Below are positions 52,300-64,000 of a DNA stretch of 64,000 nucleotides, piece by piece; position 1 is the first letter of the stretch; every line of letters starts with the position of its first letter. A program made the position numbers and the translations under genes. This DNA is from Tanytarsus gracilentus. Taxonomy: Eukaryota; Arthropoda; Insecta; Diptera; Chironomidae. The notes below the pieces were generated by a model. The model was not told the origin of the DNA. It did no database searches and saw nothing but the letters and a program-made list of their open reading frames with translations. The stretch is taken from the NCBI GenBank assembly GCA_038502055.1, contig JAXRKN010000015.1, forward strand, positions 304,250-368,249. Reading direction: 5' to 3'.

Positions 52300-52740
52300 C
52301 TAAATTTTTTCCTTTGGTTCCTCTTGCTGTTCGCGATTTCCATTGACATCTGGTTGATTGTCACTTTCTTGCTTGAACGCCATCTCTGCACGATCTGCAG
52401 CTTCAACAAACAATTTTTCTTCTTCCATTGATTCTGAAAAATAATTTTCAGCTGCTGCGGTGTACTCGGCTGCTTTTTTTCTTGCCATGTTTGCTTTCAA
52501 ATTGGCCAAATCAGCTAAAAACAAAAATATAAATATTTTAATTAATTAATATAATTTTTACTTACACGTAAATTTTTCTGATAACATTGCATCATTGTGG
52601 TGACTCACAATCAACTTGCAAACGCTGATAGCAGTTTCTTCATCTGGAGTATTAGCTAAAACACTATGTTTCTTGATGAGCTTACGAACTTCCTTATTCA
52701 TAAGGAACAACAGCCTTGATACCTCATTTGAATACTCCAT
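52300..52740 (-). CDS. Helentron accessory gene, small helical protein
   Basis: Two coding exons, 52566-52740 and 52300-52514, join across a strong GTAAGT donor and TTTTTAG acceptor to give 129 residues. A non-coding first exon (52806-52838) and a second intron precede it. The protein starts MEYSNEVSRLLFLMNKEVRK and reads as all-helical. Ala- and Glu-rich segments (ARKKAAEYTAAAENYFSESM, EEEKLFVEAADRAEMAF) lead to a disordered Gln/Glu/Asn tail. I recognise no family; it is not an RPA-like protein. It lies between the element's 3' terminus and the Rep-helicase ORF, same strand, and has its own promoter, so it is probably an element gene. AATAAA copies near 52220-52233 follow its stop. Spliced structure is confident, function unknown. 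Confidence 0.7.
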
Positions 52741-52835
52741 TGTCTTCTAATGCTAAAAGAAAGTTATTTGAATAAAAAAAACACTGAATAAAAAATTAGT
52801 CTTACCCAAACTTGTCTTTAACACACTTTTAAAGT

Positions 52836-52872
52836 TCTGAACCCGGTAGTCAAAATTTCTTTTGTTTATATA
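52836..52872 (-). promoter_or_regulatory. TATA box plus initiator of the accessory gene
   Basis: On the minus strand, TATATAAA (52865-52872) is followed by TTCAGA with +1 at 52838, 32 bp from the TATAAA start, the same spacing as at 43760. The transcript would begin at the non-coding exon that ends at the GTAAGA donor at 52805. Confidence 0.7.
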
Positions 52873-53102
52873 CCTTTATAAAAATTCAGGTAGTTTTTAG
52901 GTAAATCTTATGTTATAAAACTTTGAAATCATTTGATACCTGCTAATATTTATAAACAAAAACATGATTTTTTGGAATTAAAACTACCGATTTTTTGGTT
53001 AAACAATTCTGAAATGAGTTTTGAAAATTCTGAAAATAAATGCATGAACAATAAAAATTTATAAATTTGTAAAATATTTTATTTCTTTTTTTTTGTAGGA
53101 AA

Positions 53103-53136
53103 GCCCGGGCAATTGAAAAATATCAATTGCCTAGGC
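53103..53136. repeat. Imperfect 13-bp hairpin in the Helentron
   Basis: GCCCGGGCAATTG pairs with CAATTGCCTAGGC around an 8-nt loop, with two mismatches. It lies between the Rep-helicase stop (53379) and the accessory promoter. It may act in transcript ending or as a cis-acting element structure; no direct evidence. Confidence 0.5.
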
Positions 53137-53378
53137 ATAAAACCTACTTAGTTTTACATAAATTTAACAATGTTTCTCTTATTCTAAAGTTTTCATTTAA
53201 ACTTTTACAAGGTGTAATATTAATCTTAAATAATCTAATTTTTGATTTAGAGCATAGAAATCAGAATTAATAATTTAATTAAGAAACAAGGACAATAAGA
53301 ACAAAAGGAACAATTATTATTTTAAAAAAAACATTTTTAAAAACTTAAACTGAGTTTGAGAAAAGCACATGGAACAAA

Positions 53379-56300
53379 TTATTTGTTTTTAAAATAGAAC
53401 ATTATTTTGGGGTTGAATTTAATAGTTGATGGTCGAGAAATTTCTTTTTCTTTCTGACCGATATCATCAATATGGAAAAACTTGTAACTACTTTGATTGT
53501 ACGCAAAACAATCAAAATGATTTGTATTGGGATCATTGTTATCAATGAAATTTACTAGAAATTTTAAATTATAACTTTCATTTTTTTGGACTATTGATAA
53601 AGGAATTTTTGAAAGAGGGATTTTAACATTTGAACGGAAAAAGGGAAAAATTACAAGCGCATTACTATAAACTATTTCTTCTTTTTCAATTAAATTTTTA
53701 CACTTGGAACAAGTTTTTCCATATTTTGCACTAATAACTAAATCTAAACTATTTAAGTTATCAATTAAACTATTTACATTTGGTTCTGGATTAGTTAAAA
53801 CTACACTCCCCTTTTTTTCTCTTAAATACCCACATTTACATGTTAACCGGTAACAAAATGATTCTAACTTGAAATTTTTAGAAAACATAACTTCATAAAA
53901 GCTTTGGGCACTCCAAATCATACTATATGAGCTATTACTAGTTTCTTTAAAGGGATAATGGTCTAATGGACTACACTCAAATCTTTCATTTGTTAAAATA
54001 TCATTTAAAAACTTAATCCAAATTTCATTTCTATTTTCTTGAACATGATTTTTACGCAATGCTATAATTATTTCAAAAAGTTGAAACTTATTACGATTAC
54101 TCTTGACAAATTCATAAAAATTTCTATCAAAATTACAAGCGGCAAGAAAACCAGAAAGAACGGAATTATAAGGACATAAAAAGTTATACGACTTGTTTGT
54201 ACTAGACAAAGTTACGCAATTTGGAATTAGTGCATTATTTTTACAAATTTCTTCATTATCAGAACTATCTTCTTCATATTCGGGATCAAAAGGAACATCA
54301 TCATCAATATCGGAAATCAAAAAATCTTCTTCTTTAAATTTTACTTTACTACTGGTATCAATATTAGGAATTATTTCGTTTAAAAATTGCAAATCGGAAA
54401 TTTTTACATTAGTTTTAATATAAAAAAGCACTTTGGGATTAATTTCTACATTTAAATTCTTCCGAACTAATTCATTTCCCAAGTTAAAAAGATCATCCAT
54501 TTCTAAATAATCATTATTACTAATTCTAAAATATGACTTAAAATGACCCACAGGATGATCAATAATGGCTTTTAATTCATAAACTATTTCATTAAACACA
54601 ATTATTTTTTGAATATTTCTAATATTGACTTTTGTGTTATTCTCTTGATCATAAATACTCGAATTTTCTGATTCATTAATTAAATTAACATTTAAAACTA
54701 TGCACTCATTAAATGAAATATTTGGTTCTAATCTCTTGCCGCAAGTATTACAAACGTTAGACTCTTTAAGGGTATCTTTAATTTCGGACTCAATTTTTGA
54801 CTTAATATTACTTTGAGAAATCATTAATGATAAAATTAAACGATTGTCCTGATCGGTTACCCCATTACAATTGATATTATCGCATTTTACTGAATTTAAA
54901 TTACAAGAGAAAACATGATTTTGAGAGATTTCTTGATAGTCATCAAAAAATCTTTCAATTACCCGACAAACGTCATCTTCCATATTAACTTTAAAAGACT
55001 TAATTCTAATCGCATTATCAATTTTATCTTTTTCAAATTTATAGATAAAATCGATCCAGTTTTGATTTCTTGAATCTGAATATTTAAAGTCAAAACTTTC
55101 ATCAATTTTTAACATAAAATTAAATAAAGGAAAGTTTTCTTTAAGAGAGTGTTCTACATTTCTAAAAACGTCAGTGTGATTATTCAAAGAGTGAAGTGCA
55201 CTAAAAATGGAATTAAATGGACACATATTCGAAAAATGTACTTTAAAAAGACTAATATAAGCATCAAATCTATTTGGAAATGGGACATCGCCAAGAATGG
55301 CACCTTCAAAATTAAAAATTGTTACGTTACTTTTTACTTTAGGAATTATTTCACTTTTTTCTTTGCAAATTTCTAACTGAGTCTTTAAGGGTTCTAGGAA
55401 AATTTCTTTACGGAATTTTACAGACTTCTCAACAATGTGCAATTCTGGATCGATTTTAATCTTTTTACTTAAATGTTCGCAACTCTTATCATCTAAACTA
55501 TTTTCAATTGATTGAATAAAATATTCATCAGAAGTTTCGTCAATAGAAATTTTTTCTTGCAAAATTGGCAAATTTTCAATTAATGAATTTTCAAATTTAT
55601 GTATAATTGTATTTTCTTCTTTACATTCTAACAACTGACTTTCGCATTTAATAAACATCAAAATTTTAACTTCAACTAATTCTTTGCAATTTTTTAAAAC
55701 TGTTTCAAAATTTGATTTATCATCCATTTCAAGAAAATCATTATCAACTATTCTATAAAAAGATTTTGGATGATTATTAACTTTGCAAAGAACTATCTTT
55801 AATTCATAACTATTATTATTTAAAACAATTCTTCTTGGAATTTTATCAATTGAAACTTTTGAATCTAGTTTGTCAGTTAACAAAATATTTACAAGAATTA
55901 AAGGAGAAAATACAATCATTGATAAATTTGTTTCAATTTCACTTCCACAATTATTACAAATAAAAGGGTTGGATAAAACTAAAGATTGAATTTTAGATTC
56001 CAAATTGGAGGTCAACTCGGATTTAGAAAGCTTCAATTCAATCATTGTTTCTTGCTTTAGATCTGAGACATTCAAACATGGAACACATTTAACTAATTTT
56101 CTTTCCCAAGACACCCATGCATGATCTACTTTATCAAATAAAATTTGCCAATTTGTCAAAAAGTTTACAACTATTGAAAAAAGTTCATTACTCATATCTT
56201 TACTATTATTAAAAATTTCATTACAAGTATTTGGGAAATGTTCTATTAAAAATTTAATCCACTCTTTACTCTTATTAAATTTAAAATTATTAATATTTTC

Positions 56301-59300
56301 ATGAATATCTAAGACAAATTTGAAAAAAGGATATTCCATTTCTAAACCTTGAACAAGCGATTGAAAAACGTTTGTGTAGTTATAAAGAGCAAGAAAAGAA
56401 CTTAAAACTGAGTTGAAAGAACTCAAATTATAAAATTTAACGTTTTGCAACCTTCCATTAACATTTACTTTAGAACTAATCTCATTTTTAAACAAAACAT
56501 TTCCCAAGATACCGGTTTTAATATTTTCGGGTTTAATAACATCATATTTAAAAGGAATTACTAAAACTTCATCTTTCGATTTAAGATCATTTGATTTCTT
56601 ATTTAGATTTATGAAAAACTCTTTATCTTTAACGGAAAGTTTATGGGGATCAATGGAAGTTTGAAAGAAAATTGCAAAATGATCAGAAAAATAAGAAGCA
56701 AATGTACCGGCATAACTACTTTTGCAGGTAGAAAAAACAATATCAATTTGAGAACCGGCATTATTAGTTATTGAATCATTAAGTAAATTAATCAAGTTTT
56801 TCTCTATTAATAATTTATGGAAAGAGTTACTGTTTTGCAATTTTTTCAAATCTTGATTGAAATCACCCATTAAAGTTACTTCAAAATTTTCTGGCTTATT
56901 TTTTAATAATCTTAAAAATTCAATTTTTAATTTTTCAATTGGCGCTTTGGGAGAACAATAACCAGTAATAATTAGGAAATTTTCAACTTCAAATGATCTC
57001 AAATCGATATGATACGTATTTTTAGCATTACTTATAATATTTGGTTCAGAGAGGTTCTTAATACTACAACTATTTCTACACATAATTATTAAGCCCATGG
57101 AACGCTTTTTACTTTGATTTAAACTTTCTTTTAACGGAAAAACTACTTTAAAATCATTACGAACTTTAACTTCTTCAGAACTAAACACATTGGTTTCAGA
57201 TAAAATTATGATATCGGCTTTCCAATACCAATTTAAAGCGTTAACATTCATTCCATGAGCTTTATAAGAATTTACATTATGATACACAATTTTAACCCCG
57301 AGATCCTGCTCAAAATTATAAAAAGATAATTTTAATTGGGCCGCATTTCTTAATCTATACATTTCATTAACTAAAGTTTGGGATCTGGATTTTGGTTCAG
57401 GGATTTTACCAAGAAGATATAACCCCTCATAATCGCATCTTGACAAACCAACATAACCTAATGCCGTAGAAAGTTCTCGCTTTCTACTATCTATGCAAAT
57501 TTTATTTAAAGTTAGCCCCTGAGTACTATGCAAAGTGCTAGCCTCACAAAGAGTAATTGGAAATTGTTTTCTAATTGTTTCATGATGGATTTTAATAGAG
57601 ATATTAAAAGCATCAGTTATTGTTTCTGAATAAAATTTTAATGGGACTAACTTTTCGGAAATCTTATTTTCTTTCATAAACTCTAAACATGACTGTCTCG
57701 CTACAAGACCGACATTAGAATATTGAAATTCTAACCAAACTATGGCAGGGTTATTTGTTTGTTTGTCAAAATCGATTCTTCTCAATGTACCCATTGCCGA
57801 TTTTGCTAAGCCATCGGCAACACTTACATTGGAAGTTAACTTATATCTAAGACCGCATTTTAAAACTAACTTATATCGCATTTTTGTGTTTTGACTCTTA
57901 TCTTTGGCATATTCTTTCGCAATTTCTTTCTTGTTAGCTTCAATTGAATTCTTACAATTATTTTCTTTATCTTTACTATCGGCAATATGTACAGTATCTA
58001 TGGCAATTGATTCATAAGAGGGACCTGGGGCTTTAGCAAATTTATTTTCATTAAATTCATTTACTTCTTTATTACTATAATAAACCCATATAGCATCTTC
58101 GGGTACGTCTTTTTCAGATTTAAAAATTCTTTTCTTTAAAAAATTAGCATGTTCTTTACTTAATTTACCGAGAGCAAAATCATCTAAAAGGGCTTGATAA
58201 ACTTTATTTTTTTGACGTACCCCTTCATTTAATTCAAAAAATTCAAATTCATACCAAACTTGATCGAAAAGGAAATCATTAACATTATTATAATCACTAA
58301 ATGCATATATGGGTTTATCATTAACTGGGGGTAATTGGTAAAGATCGCCCGCAAAAATTACAATTCTACCCCCAAAACTCTTATTATTAATGCCATAAAT
58401 TTCTCTACACCTCTTATCCATATTAATTCTTAAATTTCTAGAGATCATTGAATATTCATCCGCAATTATTACTTTAACATCTTTATGTTCTTTACGCATA
58501 AGACCAATCAAATCATCACTTAATTTAACAATATGTTTACGAAATCTAGTGTCAATTGCAAAAGCACTATGAATGGTTAAGCCATTTATAAGAAATGCTG
58601 CAATCCCCGTTGGAGCGCACAAAAGAGTCTTGTTTGATTTAAAATCTGTCCCCTCAATTCGATTGAAATAATCATTAACTAACTCATTTATAACATTAAT
58701 TACAAAAGTTTTACCGACACCCGCTTTACCCTGAAGAATGATTTTAGTTCCCTTATCACAATCAGTTTCTTGTTTAGTACTAATCAAATGGAAAATATGG
58801 AAAACAATTTCTTGCTGTTTTTCATTTAACCCACAAATTCTTTCCCACAAATTTACTCTATTAATTAATGGAGGTTGTTTGAGTGCATAAACTGATTTCC
58901 CCTTATCTTTATCTTTAGAAATTTTCTTTTTAGACTTTTTTTCCCCATTTGCAATTCCCAACTCTTCATAAATATCAATTTCATCATTATCACTCAAACC
59001 CTCATCTAAAAAATTTTGAATTTCTTCTTGTTTCTCAAAACTTAAATTGGAAAGAACCCGTTCTTTAAGAGCTTCTAAACATTCTTCAGTTATAACGTTA
59101 TATTCGGCATATTTGTTAAAAATTTCATCTTTGTTTTTTTCAAAAGTTTCCCTAACCTTAGCAAAATTTAAAAGATCTCTTTCTTCATCTCTCCAAGGGA
59201 GATACAGCATTACTTTTTCGCGATAATAATTATTGGGATCAAATTCTTGCTTATAATTTACAAATCGAATTACTTTCGGGCGAGATCGTTTACTGTACAA

Positions 59301-60877
59301 TTCAGAAAGACTAGCAATTTTATCATTTTCTAATTCTTGCTCATCATTTTCATCCCCTGAACTTTCTTCATTATTATCACAATTAAAATTCTTTTTTTTA
59401 GATTTCTTGGTCTTAAAATACCAAGCCGCAAAATCAGCTAAAGTTAGCTTTTCTAATTCTTTGGGTCTTTGAGCATATTCTTGAATAAAACCTTTAACAT
59501 AAATGTCTTTAGAATCATCTTCTAATAAGTCAAGTTCTTCATCTGGTTTGATTAAATATGAACGATCTTGAGGCAAATTAGTATTAATAAATTTTTCATC
59601 TTCACTAAAACAAACAATTGAATAACCCTTAATTTCTTGAACAGCTTGCTGGACGCTTATGCATGAGGTATTATGGAAAACATTTGCAACACTTTTAAAA
59701 GTTTCTTGAACAGTCTTATTGCCGTTTCTACATTCTTCTATTGCTTTTTCAATCAAAAAATTTACACCCTCATCTACTTTTAAGCAATATTTGAAAAGAT
59801 AATGAATTGCAGCATAAGCGTCAATTATAAATTGAAGGTCATGGTTATTTTCTAAACTATCTAACAAAATGGGATTATAATTATTAACCATGACCGCATT
59901 AGTTTCCCTCTTGTAAATAATTAAAATTTTGAAAACCTCGCATCTAATGCAATCGTAATATTCAGTCATACTCAGATTTAAATCGCTTAACATTTTATCG
60001 AATGATTCTAAGACATTATTTTTCTTATAGTAATTCATTTTTTCTTTAATTTTAACTAAAATTGCTAGTCTTTCTTTCGTTATAAATTTTGGATCTTTAT
60101 GGGGATATAAAATCATTGTTCTATGAGCTACATAGCGAGGAAAATGAAACCGGCATTTTTTACTCTTATTTTTATAACAACTATGGGTATGTCTATGAAT
60201 TTGAAATTTCATATTTGGATTATTTTCTAAAAACTTTGTGCTAACAAATTGATCTAAGAAATCAATAACACGGGTTTCATTTTCTTCTTTAATATCTAAA
60301 GTCTTAGGATATGGAATTAAAACTGGCGCATCTTTACACCACAAAACATAATGATAATGAATTGAACCCCTCATCTGAATTTCAGATCTACACATAAAAT
60401 GATCAACATAATTTTTACCAAATAAACCATTGGGATTTTTTACAAAATTTAAAAACGCTTTTGACCGATGATTAATGAACTCTGTGGCTAGCACAGGATC
60501 ATCTCGAACTAACTGGGATTTAATATCTTGACTTAGATTACTAGCTTCAACGAGAGATATATCTTTATGGAAAATATTTTTATAAGCTTGTTTTAAAAAT
60601 TCTGGGGCATTTGCTTCTGATATACTTAAGGTAAAAAAGAAAGAGCATAGTCCAAACTGACGAATCATTTGCTTTGCTCTATGCTCTTTCTTTAACAAAT
60701 ATTCATTACTGGTTCTAACTTGAGGTAAAATTTTATATGCAATATTTTTGGAAATCAAATGCCCTATCTTCTCAGGATTTTTAATATCCTTCTTTGTCAA
60801 GTTTTCTGCTTTAGTTTTACGTAAAGCAGTAGTAATGGCACTGCCTAAATCTCTCTTAACTTTTTCTTTAAATTTAA
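53379..60877 (-). CDS. Helentron Rep-helicase-endonuclease with three USP-like modules (C-terminal part)
   Basis: About 2500 codons, numbered from 60881. Rep domain: GSIHYHYVLW gives the HUH-type HYH at 175-177, and HYLFKY supplies the tyrosines Y361 and Y365. SF1/Pif1-type helicase: Walker A GKAGVGKT near 717, CAPTGIAA, Walker B IIADEYSM, GDLYQLPP, and a late STLHSTQGLTLNK motif. AP-type endonuclease at about 1195-1405: LSETN (Glu near 1229), MGDFNQD near 1338, SDHFAI near 1398. Then three USP-like modules, U1-U3, each with a Cys-box equivalent, two zinc-type Cys pairs and a His/Asp box. U2 has C1887, H2113, D2129; U3 has C2236, H2455, D2472; U1 has Ser1487 in place of Cys. The part has no ATG of its own because the element at 60878-61826 cuts it from its N-terminal part. 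Frame is kept across that insertion. The four enzyme-type domains are sure; the USP assignment is by motif. Confidence 0.85.
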
Positions 60878-61826
60878 ACAAGATGGGTCTGCAAACGGCG
60901 TTGCCATTTCCAATAGCTCCGCTGTCTTAGATTAGTACCCCATAGTTCTGAAAAATGGACATTATGGCACTCCTGGCCGGCCATGATGGACATTCATCAA
61001 AACTCATCAATGCCAATCAATTCCTGATCCAATGACCAGTTCAACGAGATACATGAAGCCATAGTACTGAAAAATGGACATTAGTGGCACTCCTAGCCGA
61101 CCATGATGGACATTCCTCAAAAATCATCAATGCCAATTGATTCCTGATGCAATGACGAGTTCAACGACATACATGAAGCCATAGTTCTGAAAAATGGACA
61201 TTAGTGGCACTCCTGGCCGTCCATAATGGACATTCCTCAAAAATCATCAATGTCAATCGATTTCTGATGCAATGACGAGTTCAACGACATACATTAAGCC
61301 ATAGTTCTGAAAAATGGACATTAGTGGCCATCCTGGCCGTCCATAATGGACATTCCTCAAAAATCATCAATGTCAATCGATTCCTGATGCAATTACGAGT
61401 TCAACGATACCCATGAAGCCATAAAAGAGAAAATTTGTATGAAAAAGGATATTTTTGCACTCAGGGACAGTCCTTGGAGGGTCGGACCTCAAAACTAAAT
61501 ACTTCTTGCACAACTAGAGCCAAAACCCGATCTTTAGCCACAAACCCGACTCAAATCCGACCAGCCGTTCTTGAGATATGGCGTTCACTAAGATCGTAAG
61601 AAAGTGAGAAAGTGAGAAAGTGAGAAAGTGAGAAAGTAAGATGACTTAAATGGCTCTAACTCCTCGTAGGAGCAACCGATTTCAAATCTGTTTTCGCCAG
61701 TTTGTAGGGTTTGGCTAGGCCTATCATTTGAGTATATGTTTAGATATTGCAAAATGTAATGTCTTGGCACTAGGGGCCGAAAACAGGTTTTGGAAAAATC
61801 CAAAATTAATATATAGCGGAGCTATA
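60878..61826 (-). mobile_element. Non-autonomous Helentron-type element, copy D, inside the Rep ORF
   Basis: On the minus strand it runs from TATAGCTCCGC (61826) to CATCTTGT (60878), with the inverted GCGGAGCTA, 3' hairpin, GAAAGTGA-type microsatellite (about 61598-61640) and about four 120-bp minisatellite units (about 60950-61430). It is very close to copy B. Removing exactly these bases joins two T residues and restores one reading frame of the Rep protein, which fixes the ends and indicates T-T target use without duplication. Confidence 0.9.
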
Positions 61827-64000
61827 ATAAAATTTCTCGCGGGCCAAAACGCGATCTATCCCAATGGTTTATTTCATTTCTAATAGCGCGAGTATACGAA
61901 ATAAATCTACAAGAATAATGAATGCCGTCATATTCTTGAGGATATCCACAATAAGCTTTTGGAAAACAAATCGCATCATAATCAAGAAATTTACAAGCAG
62001 GCTCAGGCTTAAGGCCTTGACCGGGAGCAACTACTAAAACATCATTAAAAGCTTGTTTAATATCTGGATTATGATTTTTAACGTAATTTTGAATTCTTTC
62101 TTGAGTAACATTTGGAAAAACTAAAATATGTTCATTTTTTTCGGGATTTTCTAACTCTTCATCGGAAAGGATTTCATCTTCATCTCTTTCTTCATTTAAA
62201 CTATCTAAAAAATCTTCAGGTAGCAATTCAGGTAAATTTTCAAGCAAATTGTGAATATCCTTAATTTCTTTAATTTCGTAATCTTCTAAATCAAAATCGG
62301 ATGCATCAATTTCATCCAATTTTGGTTTAGGAGAAACGTTCGTCTTAAAAACTAATTTAGAATCTATTTTAACATATGCAAGTAATACTGGGTTCACTTT
62401 TAAAGTTTTAGAATCTACATATTTTTCTTCAAAAAGAACATCATTTAATTCAATAAATTTATCTTCATGTCTAATGAATGGAACTACCTGTTTCACATCT
62501 TCGTGAATCAAAAACTTTAACTCAAAAATACTATTTTCGCCCAAATTTAACTGAATTGGAATGTGGTTGAACAAATTTGAATAAAAAGTTTTGTTAATTT
62601 TAATGGCTTCTGAATTTACAACATGAATTAAAATTATATCTTCCAATTTAAACTCTACTTTATCTGATTTTAAATTATTTGACCCACATTCCATGCAATT
62701 TTTCATTGCTTCAATTTCTTCTTTACTCAAAGATTCATACGAAAGCAATTGTTTTCTCAAAGTGTTATTAAAATCTTTATCAACATTTAAAACTTTAAAA
62801 AGTGCAAAAGTTTTTTGTGAAAACCCTACTTTACAATTATTACAATACAATTGCTTTCGAAATGAATAAAAATCGTGTTCTAAAAACTGTTCTAAAATGA
62901 ACCCAGCATTAAATTTCATATCTTTAAACGTATTAAAATCATCGCGATTTTCAGAAAAATTGGGAGTTGTCTTTGGAAATTTTTGATTTATAAAAATAAC
63001 CCATTCTGATACTAAATATTCCATTTCATCCCAAATATTTCTGTCTAAACAACCACATACAAACTTCAAAAATTCACAATTTTCTTGTTTTAACAATTCT
63101 TTAAACTTTAAATCAAGTTGGCAACTACCAAAAAATGCATGAAAAAGACTATTCAATGAGGACATTGATCTATATTCAAATATAACTTTGTTATCGTTTT
63201 GAATAAAAAAGTAATTTTGAAATATTAAAAGATTCTTGTGAATTTCATCATTTTGACCGCTTTGCTTATCTTTTTCCACTTCCTTCTCTACTCTAATTTT
63301 ATAATTATTATTATCTTTATCTTTCTTTTCGTTAACTTGATTTGAATTCTTACTATTATTAATGGGTATATAATTAGGCTTTTCGCCTTTAGCCGGGACT
63401 ATAAAATTTAACAAATCAGAAACGGAATTTGGATCGTAATCTTTAAATGCATCATTATTAATTTGAATGCCATATCTTTGATAAAGGGGTGTTTGCAAGA
63501 GAAAATGTAATAAATCAAAAACTTTTTTTACACTTATGGTGTCAAATAAAAAAGAACTGGCATGATTCAATTTACGTTTAAAATCTAATTGAACAACTGA
63601 AGTTTCGTTAAATCTTAAGGGAAGTAAAGTAAGAACGTGAGAAATATCGGGAACTATATTAACAACCGCGCCCTTAATAAATAACTGAGGATTTAATTGG
63701 AAAGGAGTTCGAGACATGATTTGCATAAATGGAATAACTGGGGTTACTAAAAGAGCTTCTAAATCAGTTGCACGTGTAAGTATTTCCGGCCGATTATAAT
63801 ATTCGGGCCTTCGTACTCCACATTGGGGATTCAACAAGGGAATTTTACCGTTAATTAAATTTTTTGAACAAGTTGAGCAAATCATGCCTGAATCTATTCC
63901 AACAATCTTTTCTTTAAACTCTTTTATATTTTTAATCACGTAAGATTGAAACTTTAACCCCGAAGGACTATCTTCTTTTTTTACTGTACTTGGCTTTCTT
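61827..64000 (-). CDS. Helentron protein, N-terminal part with DUF6570 and a USP-like module (partial)
   Basis: The frame is open to the window edge, so the true start lies beyond 64000; numbering here is from 63939. Residues ~20-165 (CSTCSKNLINGKIPLLNPQC, then PVIPFMQIM, GAVVNIVPDISHVLTLLPLR) fit the DUF6570 region found upstream of Helitron Rep domains. Residues ~245-520 form a fourth USP-like module, U0. It has SMSSLNSLFHAFF at the Cys-box position (Ser260 for Cys), CNNC and CMEC zinc-type pairs, and a RHEDKFIELND end. A very acidic linker follows, then VVAPGQGLKPEPACKFLDYD and a YTRAIRNEINHWDRSRFG segment typical of the stretch just before the Rep domain. The frame then runs into the inserted element and meets a stop within a few codons. 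Together with 53379-60877 it is one split gene. Confidence 0.85.

Larger units (their letters stand above)
51920..64000 (-). mobile_element. Helentron (Helitron2-type) autonomous element, 5' end outside window
   Basis: The 3' terminus is at 51920: on the minus strand it ends GCAGACCCACCTTGT, preceded by the AAATGGC AAC GCCGTTT hairpin and GCGGAGCTA. It lacks the CTRR end of classical Helitrons and abuts T residues, as in Helentrons. Inside are an accessory gene (52300-52740) and one giant Rep-helicase ORF with an endonuclease domain (53379 to beyond 64000), another Helentron trait. A non-autonomous relative (60878-61826) splits the ORF. Rolling-circle transposition by the HUH Rep is the family mechanism. 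The 5' terminus is beyond the window. Confidence 0.85.

Noticed and set aside
54193..55376. Plus-strand frames inside the Helentron ORF
   Set aside because: Shadows of the minus-strand coding sequence.
53379..63939. Two separate transposon genes on either side of 60878-61826
   Set aside because: Excision of the inserted element restores one continuous frame, so it is one split gene.

Overview
The window is AT-rich, intron-bearing animal DNA, most likely from a nematoceran fly; a chironomid midge is my best guess, at about even confidence. The evidence is short GT/AG introns, TATA plus TCAGT-type initiator promoters, a recognisable Wdr24 gene, a divergent insect ionotropic receptor, a secreted leucine-rich-repeat protein with a C-terminal coiled coil, and a large Helitron2/Helentron transposon with its non-autonomous relatives. 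Long stretches (1-12 kb, 26-43 kb, 48.6-51.4 kb) hold no gene I can support and read as AT-rich intergenic or intronic DNA with many degenerate short tandem repeats.

Layout. At 12.4-14.8 kb lie two non-autonomous Helentron-type elements. At 17.07-22.15 kb is an inverted duplication. Its right arm carries an apparently intact four-exon ionotropic-receptor-like gene (19906-21993, +) tail-to-tail with the 3' end of Wdr24. Its left arm carries a broken mirror copy of the receptor (17278-19231, -) plus a decayed fragment of the Wdr24 tail (17067-17236, +), so the left arm is the derived copy. A 357-bp insertion with a 25-bp target-site duplication lies between the arms. Wdr24 (GATOR2 subunit) occupies 22026-25464 (-) in seven coding exons. 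A coiled-coil gene remnant follows at 25.7-26.0 kb. One good first coding exon at 29946-30075 (+) suggests a gene with very long introns running to the right. A 5'-truncated LINE with a perfect 14-bp target-site duplication is at 35200-35738. A single-exon secreted LRR protein with a clear core promoter is at 43.8-44.7 kb. A foldback-type element with a second long palindrome nested inside it and a GC-rich core spans 45747-48574.

The right end (51920 to beyond 64000, minus strand) is most of a Helentron. From its 3' terminus inward it carries a two-exon accessory gene with its own promoter, then one very large ORF. That ORF runs N to C through a DUF6570-like region, a ubiquitin-specific-protease-like module, the HUH/Tyr Rep domain, a Pif1-type helicase, an AP-type endonuclease and three further USP-like modules. 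The ORF is interrupted by a non-autonomous element (60878-61826) whose termini match the Helentron's own 3' end; removing it restores one reading frame. Two of the four USP-like modules keep an apparent Cys/His/Asp triad. This transposon-encoded deubiquitinase-like array is the most interesting feature of the window.
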